Assembly (NCBI RefSeq): GCF_910589235.1
Contig: NC_060960.1
Coordinates: forward strand, 5,735,339 to 5,799,338
Length of the DNA: 64,000 nucleotides
Direction of reading: 5' to 3'
Origin: Vespa crabro
Taxonomy: Eukaryota; Arthropoda; Insecta; Hymenoptera; Vespidae
The notes below the pieces were generated by a model that was not told the origin of the DNA, did no database searches, and saw only the letters and a list, made by a program, of their open reading frames with translations. Positions 24,728 to 34,758 of the stretch are shown one piece after another. Each line of letters starts with the position of its first letter. Positions within the stretch are counted from its first letter, which is position 1. The position numbers and the translations under genes were made by a program.

Positions 24728-24960
24728 TTCATAACTGCATAATTTGTATGTATATATACGAGATATGTACATATTTCATACCTACATGTCAACACAGCTA
24801 CCGCGGGTCGCTCAAAGGCCCTTATGCGGTGTACAATGTAATAGAGTTGTATAAGATATTTTGCAACTCTACTTTTACCACAATGTGGTAACTATTATGA
24901 TATGATCATCATCATCATCAACCTTCTCCTCCTTCTCCTCCGTTTGTGTGAGCCTTTGCT
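24728..24960 (+). repeat. four-hairpin RNA-like module, copy B
   Basis: Very close to copy A. H1 has one A-U to G-U change in the 3' strand (ATATGTACATA). H2 is identical to A. H3 keeps AGAGTTG/CAACTCT with a different loop. H4 is ACCAC-AAT-GTGGT, so its loop differs and its stem is the same. It ends in the same CT-rich tail and GTGAGCCTTTGCT. Confidence 0.7.
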
Positions 24961-26060
24961 CAAATTAGAATCTACTTACATACTTAAAACATTACAAAAT
25001 ACTGGAAACATTACAATGCTCGTGGTTTTAACTTTTTACCAAAACTTTTTTCATCTTTTAAGTGCAAGCAGTTAATCTTAGTTTTTAATAGGTTCAACGA
25101 TTAAAATGAATATCATATTTGCTGGAGCATTCGATTAAATGTGCCTGTGTAATTGTGCACGATTGGTGGATTCTTTGAGTCCATTGATTGTCCACAGGCT
25201 AGGATAGCTTTACGGGTTAATTCAAATATTTATATATGAATCTTTTATTTTTTTTTCTAGTGTTTTTTTTAATTAAATAAATAAATGAATAAATAAATAA
25301 AGATCATTAGAAAATCGAGACGCACCCAGGTAGAGTAGAAAACGCAGTTGAGAATACGTGTTGAGATTCGTCAGTGCCGTTTGGGGTGATTCATTTGTGA
25401 ATTTTGCCATACCTCAGTGGTTATATTATTTAGAAGAAATCGATACTTTATGTCGCAAGCACTTACCGCTCGTTAGGTTAAGTAATAAAAAAAAAAACAA
25501 AAAAAACAGCCAATGCGTTGTTTACTTCCCAACTCCCTTTAGCTTGCGACTATTGCGTCTCGTTCAATGCGTGCGTTAACACGAGTGGTTTGAGCCTTGT
25601 TGCGTAAGGTGAGATGATCAGGTCGGAATTAGGTCGGTTTAGATTAGGGACGATTTCATTCTTATAATATAATCCACTGCGGCATGTCAATTTTTGCGGG
25701 TGCGTTGTTTCAAACGGTAGGGCGTTTTTTGATGCGTAAACTTATCTTGCGTCGCACGTAGGGAATGCTCCAATGCAATGATTAGGGCACGAAGCAAGAA
25801 GAGGCATAATGCCGAAGAGGCCCCCACAAATTGTGGCTCAAGAGGGCAACTATTGACTACAAGTCATTTTTCAAAGATAGTCGGAATGTCGAACTCTTCG
25901 TTAATGGCTTGTGGTCTTATCAAAGTCACATTTACCCTTTTACCACGTTGACACTTATGCTCGTAGTAGTTTGTTCCTGGATGGAGATGATGGACCATTC
26001 CATCTCCTTACTACAGTGTGCCGCACTCGCGTACGTGAAAAATTAGGATCTTTGCAATTA
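24961..26060. other. spacer between module B and the GAGTC repeat
   Basis: No supportable gene. The part at about 25330-26046 is less AT-rich, and chance frames such as 25831-26046 are open for about 70 codons, but none has a recognisable product. It may be transcribed as part of the inferred non-coding RNA. Confidence 0.45.
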
Positions 26061-26421
26061 GAGTCAAGCTTTTGCAGTTAATTAATTAATAGAGTCTTTT
26101 TAATTTTTTCTTAAGTAAAGTCGAGTCATTGAATTTTTTCAGAGTAGAGTCAATTTTTTACTTGAACTATAGTCGAGTCATTGAATTTTTTTAGAGTAGA
26201 GTCAATTTTTTACTTGAACTATAGTCGAGTCATTGAATTTTTTCAGAGTAGAGTCAATTTTTCATTTTGGATAATAGTCGAGTCCTCTGCATTTTTTTTT
26301 TCTTTTTTAATTAAAGTCGAGTCATTGCACTTTTCTTTTTAAATTAAAGTAGAGTCATTGAATTTTTAAAGTTCTAAAGTAGAGTCTTTTCTTAAAGTAG
26401 ATTTTCAGTTAGAAAAATAGA
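26061..26421. repeat. GAGTC-motif tandem repeat with a 52-53-bp period
   Basis: About 14 occurrences of (A/G)T(A/C)GAGTC-like motifs. The core has GTCGAGTCATTG at 26120, 26172, 26224 and (degenerate, GTCGAGTCCTCTG) 26277, a period of 52-53, alternating with GTAGAGTCAATTTTT. The same AGAGTC motif recurs near 22080, 22161 and 23690, and just before ribozyme copy 2 (31473). Confidence 0.85.
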
Positions 26422-26548
26422 GTCACGCTCGTTAAATATTGTGTGGACATCTGTGGCCTGCAGCAACATTGCACTCAGGAGTGCACCTGGATACCCAAGC
26501 ATGTTGATTTTTAATTCAGAATAATCATATATTTTTTTTCCCTTTCTT

Positions 26549-26760
26549 TTCATAACTGCATAATTTGTATGTATATATACGAGATATATACATATTTCAT
26601 ACCTACATGTCAACACAGCTCTACCGCGGGTCGCTCAAAGACCCTTATGCGGTAAATAACATAGGATTGTAAAACCATTTTTACAATTTCCTAGTTTTAC
26701 CACGAGTTGTAAAATGACTCATATGTGGTAACTATCATCATCATCATTATCATATTTATT
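26549..26760 (+). repeat. four-hairpin RNA-like module, copy C
   Basis: H1 is identical to A. H2 has inner GGGTC/GACCC, restoring a Watson-Crick pair where A and B have U-G. H3 is rebuilt with new sequence but the same fold (AGGA..TCCT and TTGTAAAA/TTTTACAA). H4 keeps ACCAC/GTGGT but carries an inserted GAGT..ACTC stem. This is the most divergent full copy, and its changes keep the pairing. Confidence 0.7.
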
Positions 26761-27281
26761 ATCCTTTTGTAGTCTAATTATCCTGATTATTCTAATTATT
26801 ATGATTATTATGATTATTATGATTAAAAATCTACAAGACTTGATGTACACATCGAAAAAGGACATGCATGCATTCAGAAATGCAGATGAATATATTATAG
26901 CGAGGATATACATTTCTCATTCAAAATGATCAAAAATGAATGGATGAATGCACTGATGAGGATAATTTATGAAACATAAATATTTTCGGTCTCTGATGAT
27001 ATATTTATTTTTCAATACATTAAACTCGTTTGACTATAAATAGAGAAAAGTTCATATTATTTTATATATAGTAATTGACTGATATTTAAATGGTGCAAAT
27101 GAACGAAACAAATTTTGAATCATTTTAATAAGAAATATATAAGTCTTATTAGATGAATGAAATAACATAAATGGCAGCCAGCACTCAGGAGTGCATATTG
27201 ACATATATCAAGGGTATACATTTTTATTCCAAAATTATCAACAAATAAATATGAAATGAGAAAACTACTAAGTATATATGA

Positions 27282-27282
27282 A

Positions 27283-27338
<56 letters not shown>

Positions 27339-27346
27339 AGGGAGAG
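27282..27346. repeat. (GA)n microsatellite
   Basis: About 25 GA units flanked by AAAG variants, inside the hairpin array. Confidence 0.95.
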
Positions 27347-28353
27347 ATTATTTTTATTATATATATACATATATGAAAATTTCATACGAAATGCTAAGAA
27401 GATATAATGAACGATATGAAGATTATTAATAAATGTTTATACATATGGGAATGAAATATAATTATTGTTTGGAATAAAAATGCGTAAGTCTTGGTATATA
27501 AATGAAACGATCGAAATGGCTTGCCTGCACTCAGGAGTGCATAAGATAGGTTCACAGTAAGTACATACCTGTATTCAAAAATGCAGATGAACATATTATA
27601 GTAAGGATATACATTTCTCATTCAGAAAAATCAAAAGTATATCAAGGAAAATGCACTTGTATATAATATAATAAATTAAAGAATATGATAAATAAATATT
27701 AAAATTTTCTAGTCTTATAATATTATTGTAAAGAAACGAAATTTATCTAATAATAAATCAAGAATATTTTATACTTTTCTAATACAATGATATATTTATA
27801 TTTAAATAGAATAGATATAAATAAAAAGAAAATTTAAATCATTCTGATTAGAAATGTATAAATCTTGCTAAGCGAGCGATATGATACAAAAATAACAGCT
27901 TTGCACTCAGGAGTGCATAAATTATGTCAAGGATATACATTTTTATTCCAAATTATTCAAATTATCAAATAAAAAACAGTTCGTAGATAAATAAAAAATT
28001 ATATTTTTATTTTATATAAACATATGTGTGTATATATATATATAAATGATTCATAAGAAATATGAAGCAGAAATAGTGAATGATATGATATAAATGATAC
28101 GATGATTTTTTATTAAATATTTATGCTTAATTAATGAAATTATTTTTTGGAATAAAAGTGCATAAGTCTTGATATATAAATAAAACGAATGAAAAGGCTG
28201 TCTTACACTCAGGAGTGTAGACGAAAATAATTCAGAATAGGGACAGGTATGCATTCAGGAATGCACCTGAGAATACTCAAGCATGTAGATTTTTATTTCA
28301 GAATAATTCTAAATTTTTTTATGTGATTATTACTAAGTAATAATTTTATACAG

Positions 28354-28412
28354 TTAGTAACCACGAGTTGTAAAACGACTCATATGTTGTAAACCACCAT
28401 CATTATCATCGT
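28354..28412 (+). repeat. four-hairpin module, partial copy D
   Basis: Only the H4 part is present (ACCACGAGTTGTAAAACGAC...), most like copy C including its GAGT..ACTC insert. As in copy C, a short hairpin of the array precedes it and a TAATTATTCTGATTAAAAAT sequence follows. This shows a larger unit was duplicated. Confidence 0.65.
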
Positions 28413-29226
28413 ATTATATAGATTCTAATTATTCTGATTAAAAATATATAAAACTTGATGTAGTTACAAAAATTAGGATCTGTTATAGCAAGCAGTTGCG
28501 ATGAAATAAATTCATAAGAATAATATACAAGAATATATTAAAACTAAATAGTCTTTAATATATGTAATATTTTTATATTTATTCGTTTTTTTCTCTTTGA
28601 TTACTATTTCATATACATATGCAAAGTACATGATTCTAAAATTGCGAAATTGTATTATTATATTTTTTATAATTTAATAAATAAAAAAGTGTCTTCTATA
28701 TATATAAACGATGTAATATATACATCTGACATTTGATATAACTGCTTACTTCGCGTTAATATAAACGTAATAATATAATATGTATGTAATCTATCGATTA
28801 AATCTAGATCTGATCTCGTTATGGATATGTTTATGGCGATATATAAAATTGTGTACGCATTTTGTAATACGACATAAGGTGCAGTATACTTACTGCTCTT
28901 TCTTTTTTTTTTTTTAACGCGGCTTAATTGCTTAAATATTATAAAATATTTATAATTCTCTTTTCTTTTTTCACAACGTGTCTTGAATAATTCATAACAT
29001 GTATTTGTAATTGTATTAAACAATTGACAGTTTATTAAATAATTCTTTCTATATATATATTTCTATACATTTATACATAAAATTCATTTATAATTTCATA
29101 TTTTTATTTAAATGTAAAACGTGTTTTCTAATGCATCGAAAATTCGACATATTCAATACTAATTTTGTTGTTATTTTAATACTTTTTTTCTTCTTTTATT
29201 TCAGCATTACAATGTATGACTAAATG
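28413..29226. other. AT-rich spacer
   Basis: No gene seen. It starts with a degenerate 5' arm of the hairpin family (GATTAAAAATATATAAAACTTGATG, about 28438-28462). A minus-strand frame at 28667-29023 is open only because of low complexity. Confidence 0.5.
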
Positions 29227-29247
29227 TATATATATATATTTAGTATT

Positions 29248-29297
<50 letters not shown>

Positions 29298-29620
29298 AAT
29301 AAATATATATATAATATATATATATAATATATATATAAATATATATATAAATAAATATATATATATAATATATATATATAAATATATATATATATAAATA
29401 AATATATATATATAATATATATATAATATATATATAAATATATATATAAATAAATATATATATATAATATATATATAATATATATATAAATATATATATA
29501 AATAAATATATATATATAACATATATATAATATATATATAAATATATATATAAATAAATATATATATATAATATATATATAAATATATATATATAAATAA
29601 ATATATATATAATATATATA

Positions 29621-29653
<33 letters not shown>

Positions 29654-29811
29654 AATAAATATATATATAATATATATATAATATATATATAATATATATA
29701 TAAATATATATATATAAATAAATATATATATATAACATATATATATATTTATTTATATATATAAATAAATATATATATAATATATATAATATATATATAA
29801 ATATATATATA
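29227..29811. repeat. AT-only minisatellite, 585 bp
   Basis: Almost pure A/T, built from TATATATAAATAAATATATAT-like units of variable length. The 203-codon minus-strand frame across it encodes only Tyr/Ile/Leu-type repeats and is not a gene. Confidence 0.95.
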
Positions 29812-30424
29812 TCAATTTTATCTTTCCACACATGCCCTTTTGTATAGTTTTTTGTTACAGAAAGATGTCATTTTCACGTTCCAATGTTAAATATTGTAAA
29901 ACATCCGTTTATATATCAATGGATATTAACAACAATATCGAAAATAATATTTCAAGAGCTGTTACTATGGTAATAAATGACATAAAAATAAATTAAGAAA
30001 TATTCTGAATGTATTATGTGAAATAGATTTGTGTTTCAGGTTTTACAGATGCTTTAATTGACATAAGTCAAAGAAAAATAATAATGTGGAGATTTAATTA
30101 ATTATTGAGAATTTAAATGAATAATTGGAATTATAAAAAATAAAAAGCAACGGAGGATAAATTGTCTGCAATTATTTTTTTTTTATTCACTTGAAATATT
30201 CAACAAAATTTTTAATCAATCTAAACGGAGTTGATTTCTGTTTTAGGAAACATCATCTAAATTGGCAAGATCGGATTCTACGTTTTTGAGAAAATGTGTG
30301 CATATATGTGCGCATAATTCTTATTTTAATATATGTTTTATATTCAGAAATAAAATTATAAATTTCTTATGACCACAGATTGTTTCTCCAGTATATAAAA
30401 TTTGCATATTGATTTATAATGTTT
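29812..30424. other. AT-rich spacer
   Basis: I see no gene, structured element or repeat of note here. Confidence 0.5.
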
Positions 30425-30960
30425 TTTGTTTAATTATAAAATATTTTTTATGTTTTATGTTTTATGTTTATAGGTGACTGTGAACAGCTGAATACTGATT
30501 TATTATATGAAATTTGTTCATTATTTTAATTACTTCTTCTTTAATTATGAAATATTTTCGATATTTTATATTAAGATCACTGTTGATTTATAATAATAAT
30601 TGTTTATAATAATTGTTTATAATAATTGTTTCAGTTGCATCTTGTTTAATTATTAAATGTTTTTAATGCTTATGTTTACAGGTGACTGTGAATAGCTGAA
30701 TGCTGATTTATTATATGAAATTCGTACATTATTTCGATTGTTTTTTGTTTAATTATAAAATGTCTTTAACGTTTTATGTTTACAGATGACTATGAACAAC
30801 AGAATGCTGATTTATTATATGAAATTCGAATATTACTTCCATTCTTTCTTGTTTTATTATAAAATGTATGTATTAATGTTTTATGTTCACAGATGATTGC
30901 TGATTTATTATATAAAATTCGCATGTTATTTCGACTGTTTACTTATGAATTTATTTAGAT
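30425..30960. repeat. about 105-bp tandem repeat, 4 copies
   Basis: Units start at about 30473, 30681, 30785 and 30892, at spacings of 208 (two periods), 104 and 107. Shared text includes TTTATGTTTACAG, then GTGACTGTGAA(C/T)AGCTGAA, and GCTGATTTATTATATGAAA. Each unit opens with a sequence that looks like a 3' splice site. Confidence 0.85.
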
Positions 30961-31489
30961 ATTTTATATTCACACATACTTATGCTCTTTACATAATATG
31001 AAGAAATTATGTATAGAAGTATATGTTAGATGATAATATAGTATACATAATGCAACAAAAGAAAAACAAATTGGCCAATTATTAATCTTACAAAAGATAA
31101 ACTATTTTTGTTGTATTATAGACGATAAGACAGTATTTATATAATATTATATACTCATATAATTTTTATATAAGGTATATAATCTATGTTTATGATAAGC
31201 ACTCCGTCCTATTTCTTATTTCAACATAATGGACATCCAGTTTAGTTTAATGGGAATAGAATTCCTTATGATGGGCTCTATTCTTTACCGGTTAGGTAGG
31301 TCGATATAAAACGAATTCAAAAATTTCCGTCTAATCATGATTATTTAGAAAAAAATTTTTAATTCGTCTCGCGATTGATTTTCTTTCTTTCAAATTTTAA
31401 TATTATAATAATTATAATAATAAGAATATGTTATAATAATTTTATATAATTCAAAGCAATTGATATTAACAGTAGAGTCTTTAGCCCGT
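30961..31489. other. AT-rich spacer before ribozyme copy 2
   Basis: No gene seen. A GTAGAGTC motif lies at about 31472, shortly upstream of the predicted ribozyme cleavage site. Confidence 0.5.
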
Positions 31490-31597
31490 GGGTCTCCGTA
31501 TGCGGCAACCTCCATGTGGTGAGACCTGGAAATCAATAATACTTGTCATATATGATTAATTCAATTAACATAAGTATTATCGAGCTAATGGCTGCAT
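31490..31597 (+). ncRNA. HDV-like (drz) self-cleaving ribozyme, copy 2
   Basis: Same fold as the copy at 21337. P1 is GGGTCTC (31490-31496) with GAGACCT (31521-31527), including the G-U wobble at the first pair typical of HDV ribozymes. P3 is ACC/GGT around the identical loop TCCATGT (31511-31517). P1.1 is CC (31512-31513) with GG (31528-31529). P4 is ATAATACTT (31536-31544) with AAGTATTAT (31572-31580). J4/2 is CTAA with predicted catalytic C31585. P2 is ATGCGGC (31500-31506) with GCTGCAT (31591-31597). P1, P2 and P4 all differ from copy 1 yet still pair. Predicted cleavage is between 31489 and 31490. Confidence 0.78.
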
Positions 31598-31901
31598 TTA
31601 AATTTAATAAAAATTTATTATGTATTTTATGATGACTTTTTTCTATCTTTTCGTATTGTTCATTTCTTTTGTCTAATGGAGATATAGAAAAATTATTTTA
31701 TTATTTAATATATTTATTATTATAACGTTTTTGAAATGATATTCACATATGCAATTTAATATTTTTTTATTAATGTGATCATATAATTATTAGAGCGTAA
31801 ATATATGTACGATTGCGTAGAGCAAACCATACGTACCTACATATACACACTCACACATATCCATCCATACATTCAGACACATATACACACACACACACTC
31901 A

Positions 31902-32029
31902 CATATATATATATATATATTTATATATATATTTATATATATATATTTATATATATATGTATATATATATATTTATATACATATATGTTTATATATATAT
32001 TTATATATATATATTTATATATATATATA
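31902..32029. repeat. (AT)n with TTTATA interruptions
   Basis: 128 bp of AT units broken by T insertions, preceded by an (AC)n tract at about 31845-31901. Tyr/Ile frames through it are artefacts. Confidence 0.9.
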
Positions 32030-32162
32030 AATGTATAGTATTTACATTATATATTATATACATAAATATATATTTCAAGAATAGGGTTCCAGGAAGATAC
32101 AAGAGCCCAAACACAAGCTCCTCACCAGCGATTGGTACCAACGACAGGTTGCCTACCCTGCG

Positions 32163-32174
32163 CCAATGACGTCA
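32163..32174 (+). promoter_or_regulatory. fused CCAAT/CRE motif upstream of the unknown gene
   Basis: CCAATGACGTCA, a CCAAT box fused to a palindromic CRE. It lies in a less AT-rich promoter-like block (about 32080-32320) that starts about 200 bases before the ATG of the disrupted gene at 32371. The same 12-mer lies on the other strand at 3438-3449. Promoter function is inferred. Confidence 0.5.
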
Positions 32175-32370
32175 TCACTGTTTTGCGTCAACGAGTTGTG
32201 ATCATATGTGTTTTAAGAAATCACTAGTACTACGCAAGCACCTAGAAGAGAGGGCGCTTAAGACGCCATGTTATAGACGGAGACTATAATCGGAGGTGTT
32301 ACACGCTAATACTATTTTGAGGTTATATTTTTTTACGCTTTAGTAATTCTTTTTTATATTTAATTATTTT

Positions 32371-33214
32371 ATGAAATCATTCGCTGACAAACGATTAAAA
32401 ATGTTTGGGCTCGAATTAAATGACGAAAGTTCTTCTTCTCTACAGGTAATTTTAATTAATATATTTTTGCGTATGTTTACAATTTTGATTTATATATTAT
32501 TAATAGTGATTTTATTTTTGTTAGAAAATCTCAAAGAATATCGAATTCTACATAACTGATTTTCCAGCACTTGTTAATATTTCTTATTACGTCGATAAAA
32601 TCATATTAATGAGAGATGTTAAAAATGACACGGAAATGGTACTAATCAGTGCACCAAGAAGTTTTAATCAGAGCAACAAGTCTACGAATATGTGTATGCT
32701 ACGAAAATTTGTTGAAAGAAAAGTGGACAGTAATGAGGAACGCATCGAACTACAAAAAGGATGAAGAAGGTTATTCGATGGAACAACACCCAACATCAAG
32801 GAATTTCAACACATACAAAGACAAACATATTTGTTCCAATTACTAATGCACTGTACAACAAAATTCCTTTCTAATGATGATACAGAGCATATTGTAAACA
32901 TTATTGGTGTTCCAAGTTCAGATTTATCAGAAAGTAATTTGTATGTAAGGAGAGTATTACTGAATAACTGCCATCATATTGAAAGGGTTCTATTACCTAA
33001 CAATATAATATAGTACCATTTCTTATGATGTGAAACATATCGGAAATATTATGGATTGAAGAAGAAGGATTGAGAAAATGAAGTAGAATATTTGATAGGA
33101 AAGGTAGAGTTATCTGAAAAATTAAATCAGGTAAAAAATGATACAATGGCTATAGTAAGAAATTGCATAGTAGTAAAATTGAATTATATGATCAATTATA
33201 AATTATATATATGA
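32371..33214 (+). pseudogene. unknown two-exon gene interrupted by in-frame stops
   Basis: Exon 1 (32371-32445, ATG to CAG, 25 codons, starts MKSFADKRLKMFGLELND) is followed by a 79-nt intron with good sites (CAG|GTAATT...TTTTGTTAG). Exon 2 starts at 32525, phase 0. Its frame reads as protein-like text (KISKNIEFYITDFPALV...) to a TGA at 32762-32764, then stays protein-like in the same frame through TAG 33011, TGA 33026 and TGA 33071. It reaches NEVEYLIGKVELSEKLNQ, a probable coiled coil, before CAG|GTAAAA at 33130/33131. If that is not a donor the frame closes at 33214. Nonsense changes without frameshifts suggest recent decay of a single-copy gene. I do not recognise the family. Alternatives are a short 104-residue product ending at the first TGA, or readthrough. 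Confidence 0.55.
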
Positions 33215-34260
33215 AAAGCGAGAATTTTTGCTCTACAAGTAGTTTTGATAATTTAGTTTTAAGTAGTTTTTATTAAATCATGATAATATCAGATCAAAAA
33301 TTTTATATCTTATATTTGATAAATTTATTTAAACATATTACATACATAAGTCGAGAATTGTTTATGTCAAAGTTTTATTAAAAATTTTAACTATAAATAT
33401 AGTAGAAAATGTGAAAATTGAAAAAGAAATTTTTTTAGAGATGATATATAAACGTTTTTTTCCAACTCATCATCATCTTTAAAGTTATTATTTTAGTTAT
33501 TTCTTTATCTTATTCCAGAAAACATTTGACCTTTTCTAGAACAAAGATGTAATTAGATTCATACATTTTTTCTTTAACTTTTTCATATAAATGAAGCTTC
33601 ATAGAAAGCTCAATTAAACTGTTGGTTTTAACATTTGTTAACTGAAATAATTTGTTTTTTTGTAATTATTGTATAAATGTGCAATCTTCATTTATTTAGG
33701 TGTTTAAATATCTTGATAAATTTTTTACAATATTTGATATACTAATTACCCAACTGATTTAATTAAAATAAAAATGTTCGAATGACAAACGAATCCACTT
33801 AATAATCAAGTTCCACAATAATATAATTTATCTAGTTTCTAATGCTCCAAACATTTAATTGGTAAGAATAACATTGTACCATGTTTGTAATCTTTTTTAG
33901 AATAATTAACTTATATATTTCTAAATTTATTACTCATTGTTTTTAGTAAAAATAATATTTACATCAATAAAAAAAGAGAAGAAAATATGTAGGAATCTTT
34001 TTAACTCAAATCTTAAGTTTGTAAGACCTTTATACTTTTAAAACCTGACAAAAAGTATAAATTGGGATTGGTTAGAAATGAACTCTTAATGATACTAACA
34101 TTCAAAAAATAAAAAAATAAAGTAAAAATAAAAATTTCAAATTTCGATATTAATTTGAAATGGCTTGGTTGAAGAAGAATCATTAAAATAAATAATATCT
34201 GTTTAATTTATATATAAAATAAAATTACATTTTATTGTTAAATTTTATTATGTATTAATG
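33215..34260. other. AT-rich spacer
   Basis: No gene seen. It may include 3' sequence of the disrupted gene upstream. Confidence 0.6.
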
Positions 34261-34758
34261 ACGTCGAATAAGATAGGTGTTCGGCCGGTTGTCAGGTGGC
34301 GTTGCTGTGGCATCATGTCCGTAATGGCGTGCAAGGGGCAAAGTAAAACGTTGCAACGACGCACACGCGAGTGCGCTCCGTTTCGTCGGGTCGTTCGTGA
34401 TTGAGAGAAAGAGGAAAGAAGGAAGAACGAAAGAAAGAAAGAAAGAAAAGGAAGATAGAAAGGAACGAACGAAAGGAAAGAAAGAGAAGGAACTAGAGAA
34501 AGTATAGAAAGTTAGAAAGAGAGACAGACAGAGTGAAGTGTGTCCTCTCTTCTTTTGGTGATCGTCGAGTTGTCATAAAGTAACCAAGGAAGGAGACGTT
34601 TAGCCGCTTCTTCTTTGGTAATAGTGTGTCCGTGTCGTTAATTCCGTTCGCGTGATATACGTTTGATATTGTGCCAGTCGATCCAAAGAAAATTTCCCAA
34701 AGGAGACGCGAATTATATATACCGTCGAGGAGAGTGTCGTGCCTAGTTGTTTAGTGCA
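34261..34758 (+). promoter_or_regulatory. promoter and 5' UTR of the alpha-mannosidase gene
   Basis: Composition changes sharply from AT-rich to GC-richer sequence at about 34260, with several CG dinucleotides (TTCGGCCGG, GCACACGCGAGTGCG). A purine-rich GAAAGAAAG stretch (about 34405-34530) and a GT-rich leader then run to the ATG. No TATA box is evident. A start near 34380-34400 is plausible. The leader contains a TTG-begun in-frame extension from 34747, but the ATG at 34759 is the better start. Confidence 0.55.

Larger units (their letters stand above)
26470..28265 (+). repeat. array of covarying short hairpins, mostly CAGG loop
   Basis: Short hairpins at 26470-26485, 26869-26884, 27181-27194, 27526-27541, 27569-27586, 27902-27917, 28204-28219 and 28250-28265, plus an outlier at 24402-24419. 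The typical form is TGCACT-CAGG-AGTGCA. Variants keep pairing: TACACT/AGTGTA, TGCATT/AATGCA, CTGTATT/AATGCAG, TCTCACT/AGTGGGA. Each sits in a longer imperfect hairpin: the 5' side has GGAATAAAAATGC..AAGTCTTGATATAT and the 3' side has ATATATCAAG..CATTTTTATTCC in several copies. Spacing is about 300-400 bases. Confidence 0.7.

Noticed and set aside
26946..27000. CTGATGAG...GAAAC resembling a hammerhead ribozyme core
   Set aside because: The segment between CTGATGA and GAAA does not form a proper stem II, and no matching stems I and III with a cleavage triplet could be found.
29220..29831. 203-codon minus-strand open frame
   Set aside because: It runs through AT-only minisatellite DNA and encodes only Tyr/Ile/Leu-type repeats.
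32762..32764. TGA as a selenocysteine codon
   Set aside because: Several further in-frame stops follow, including TAG, and Hymenoptera (if that is the host) are known to have lost selenoproteins. No SECIS-like hairpin was noticed.
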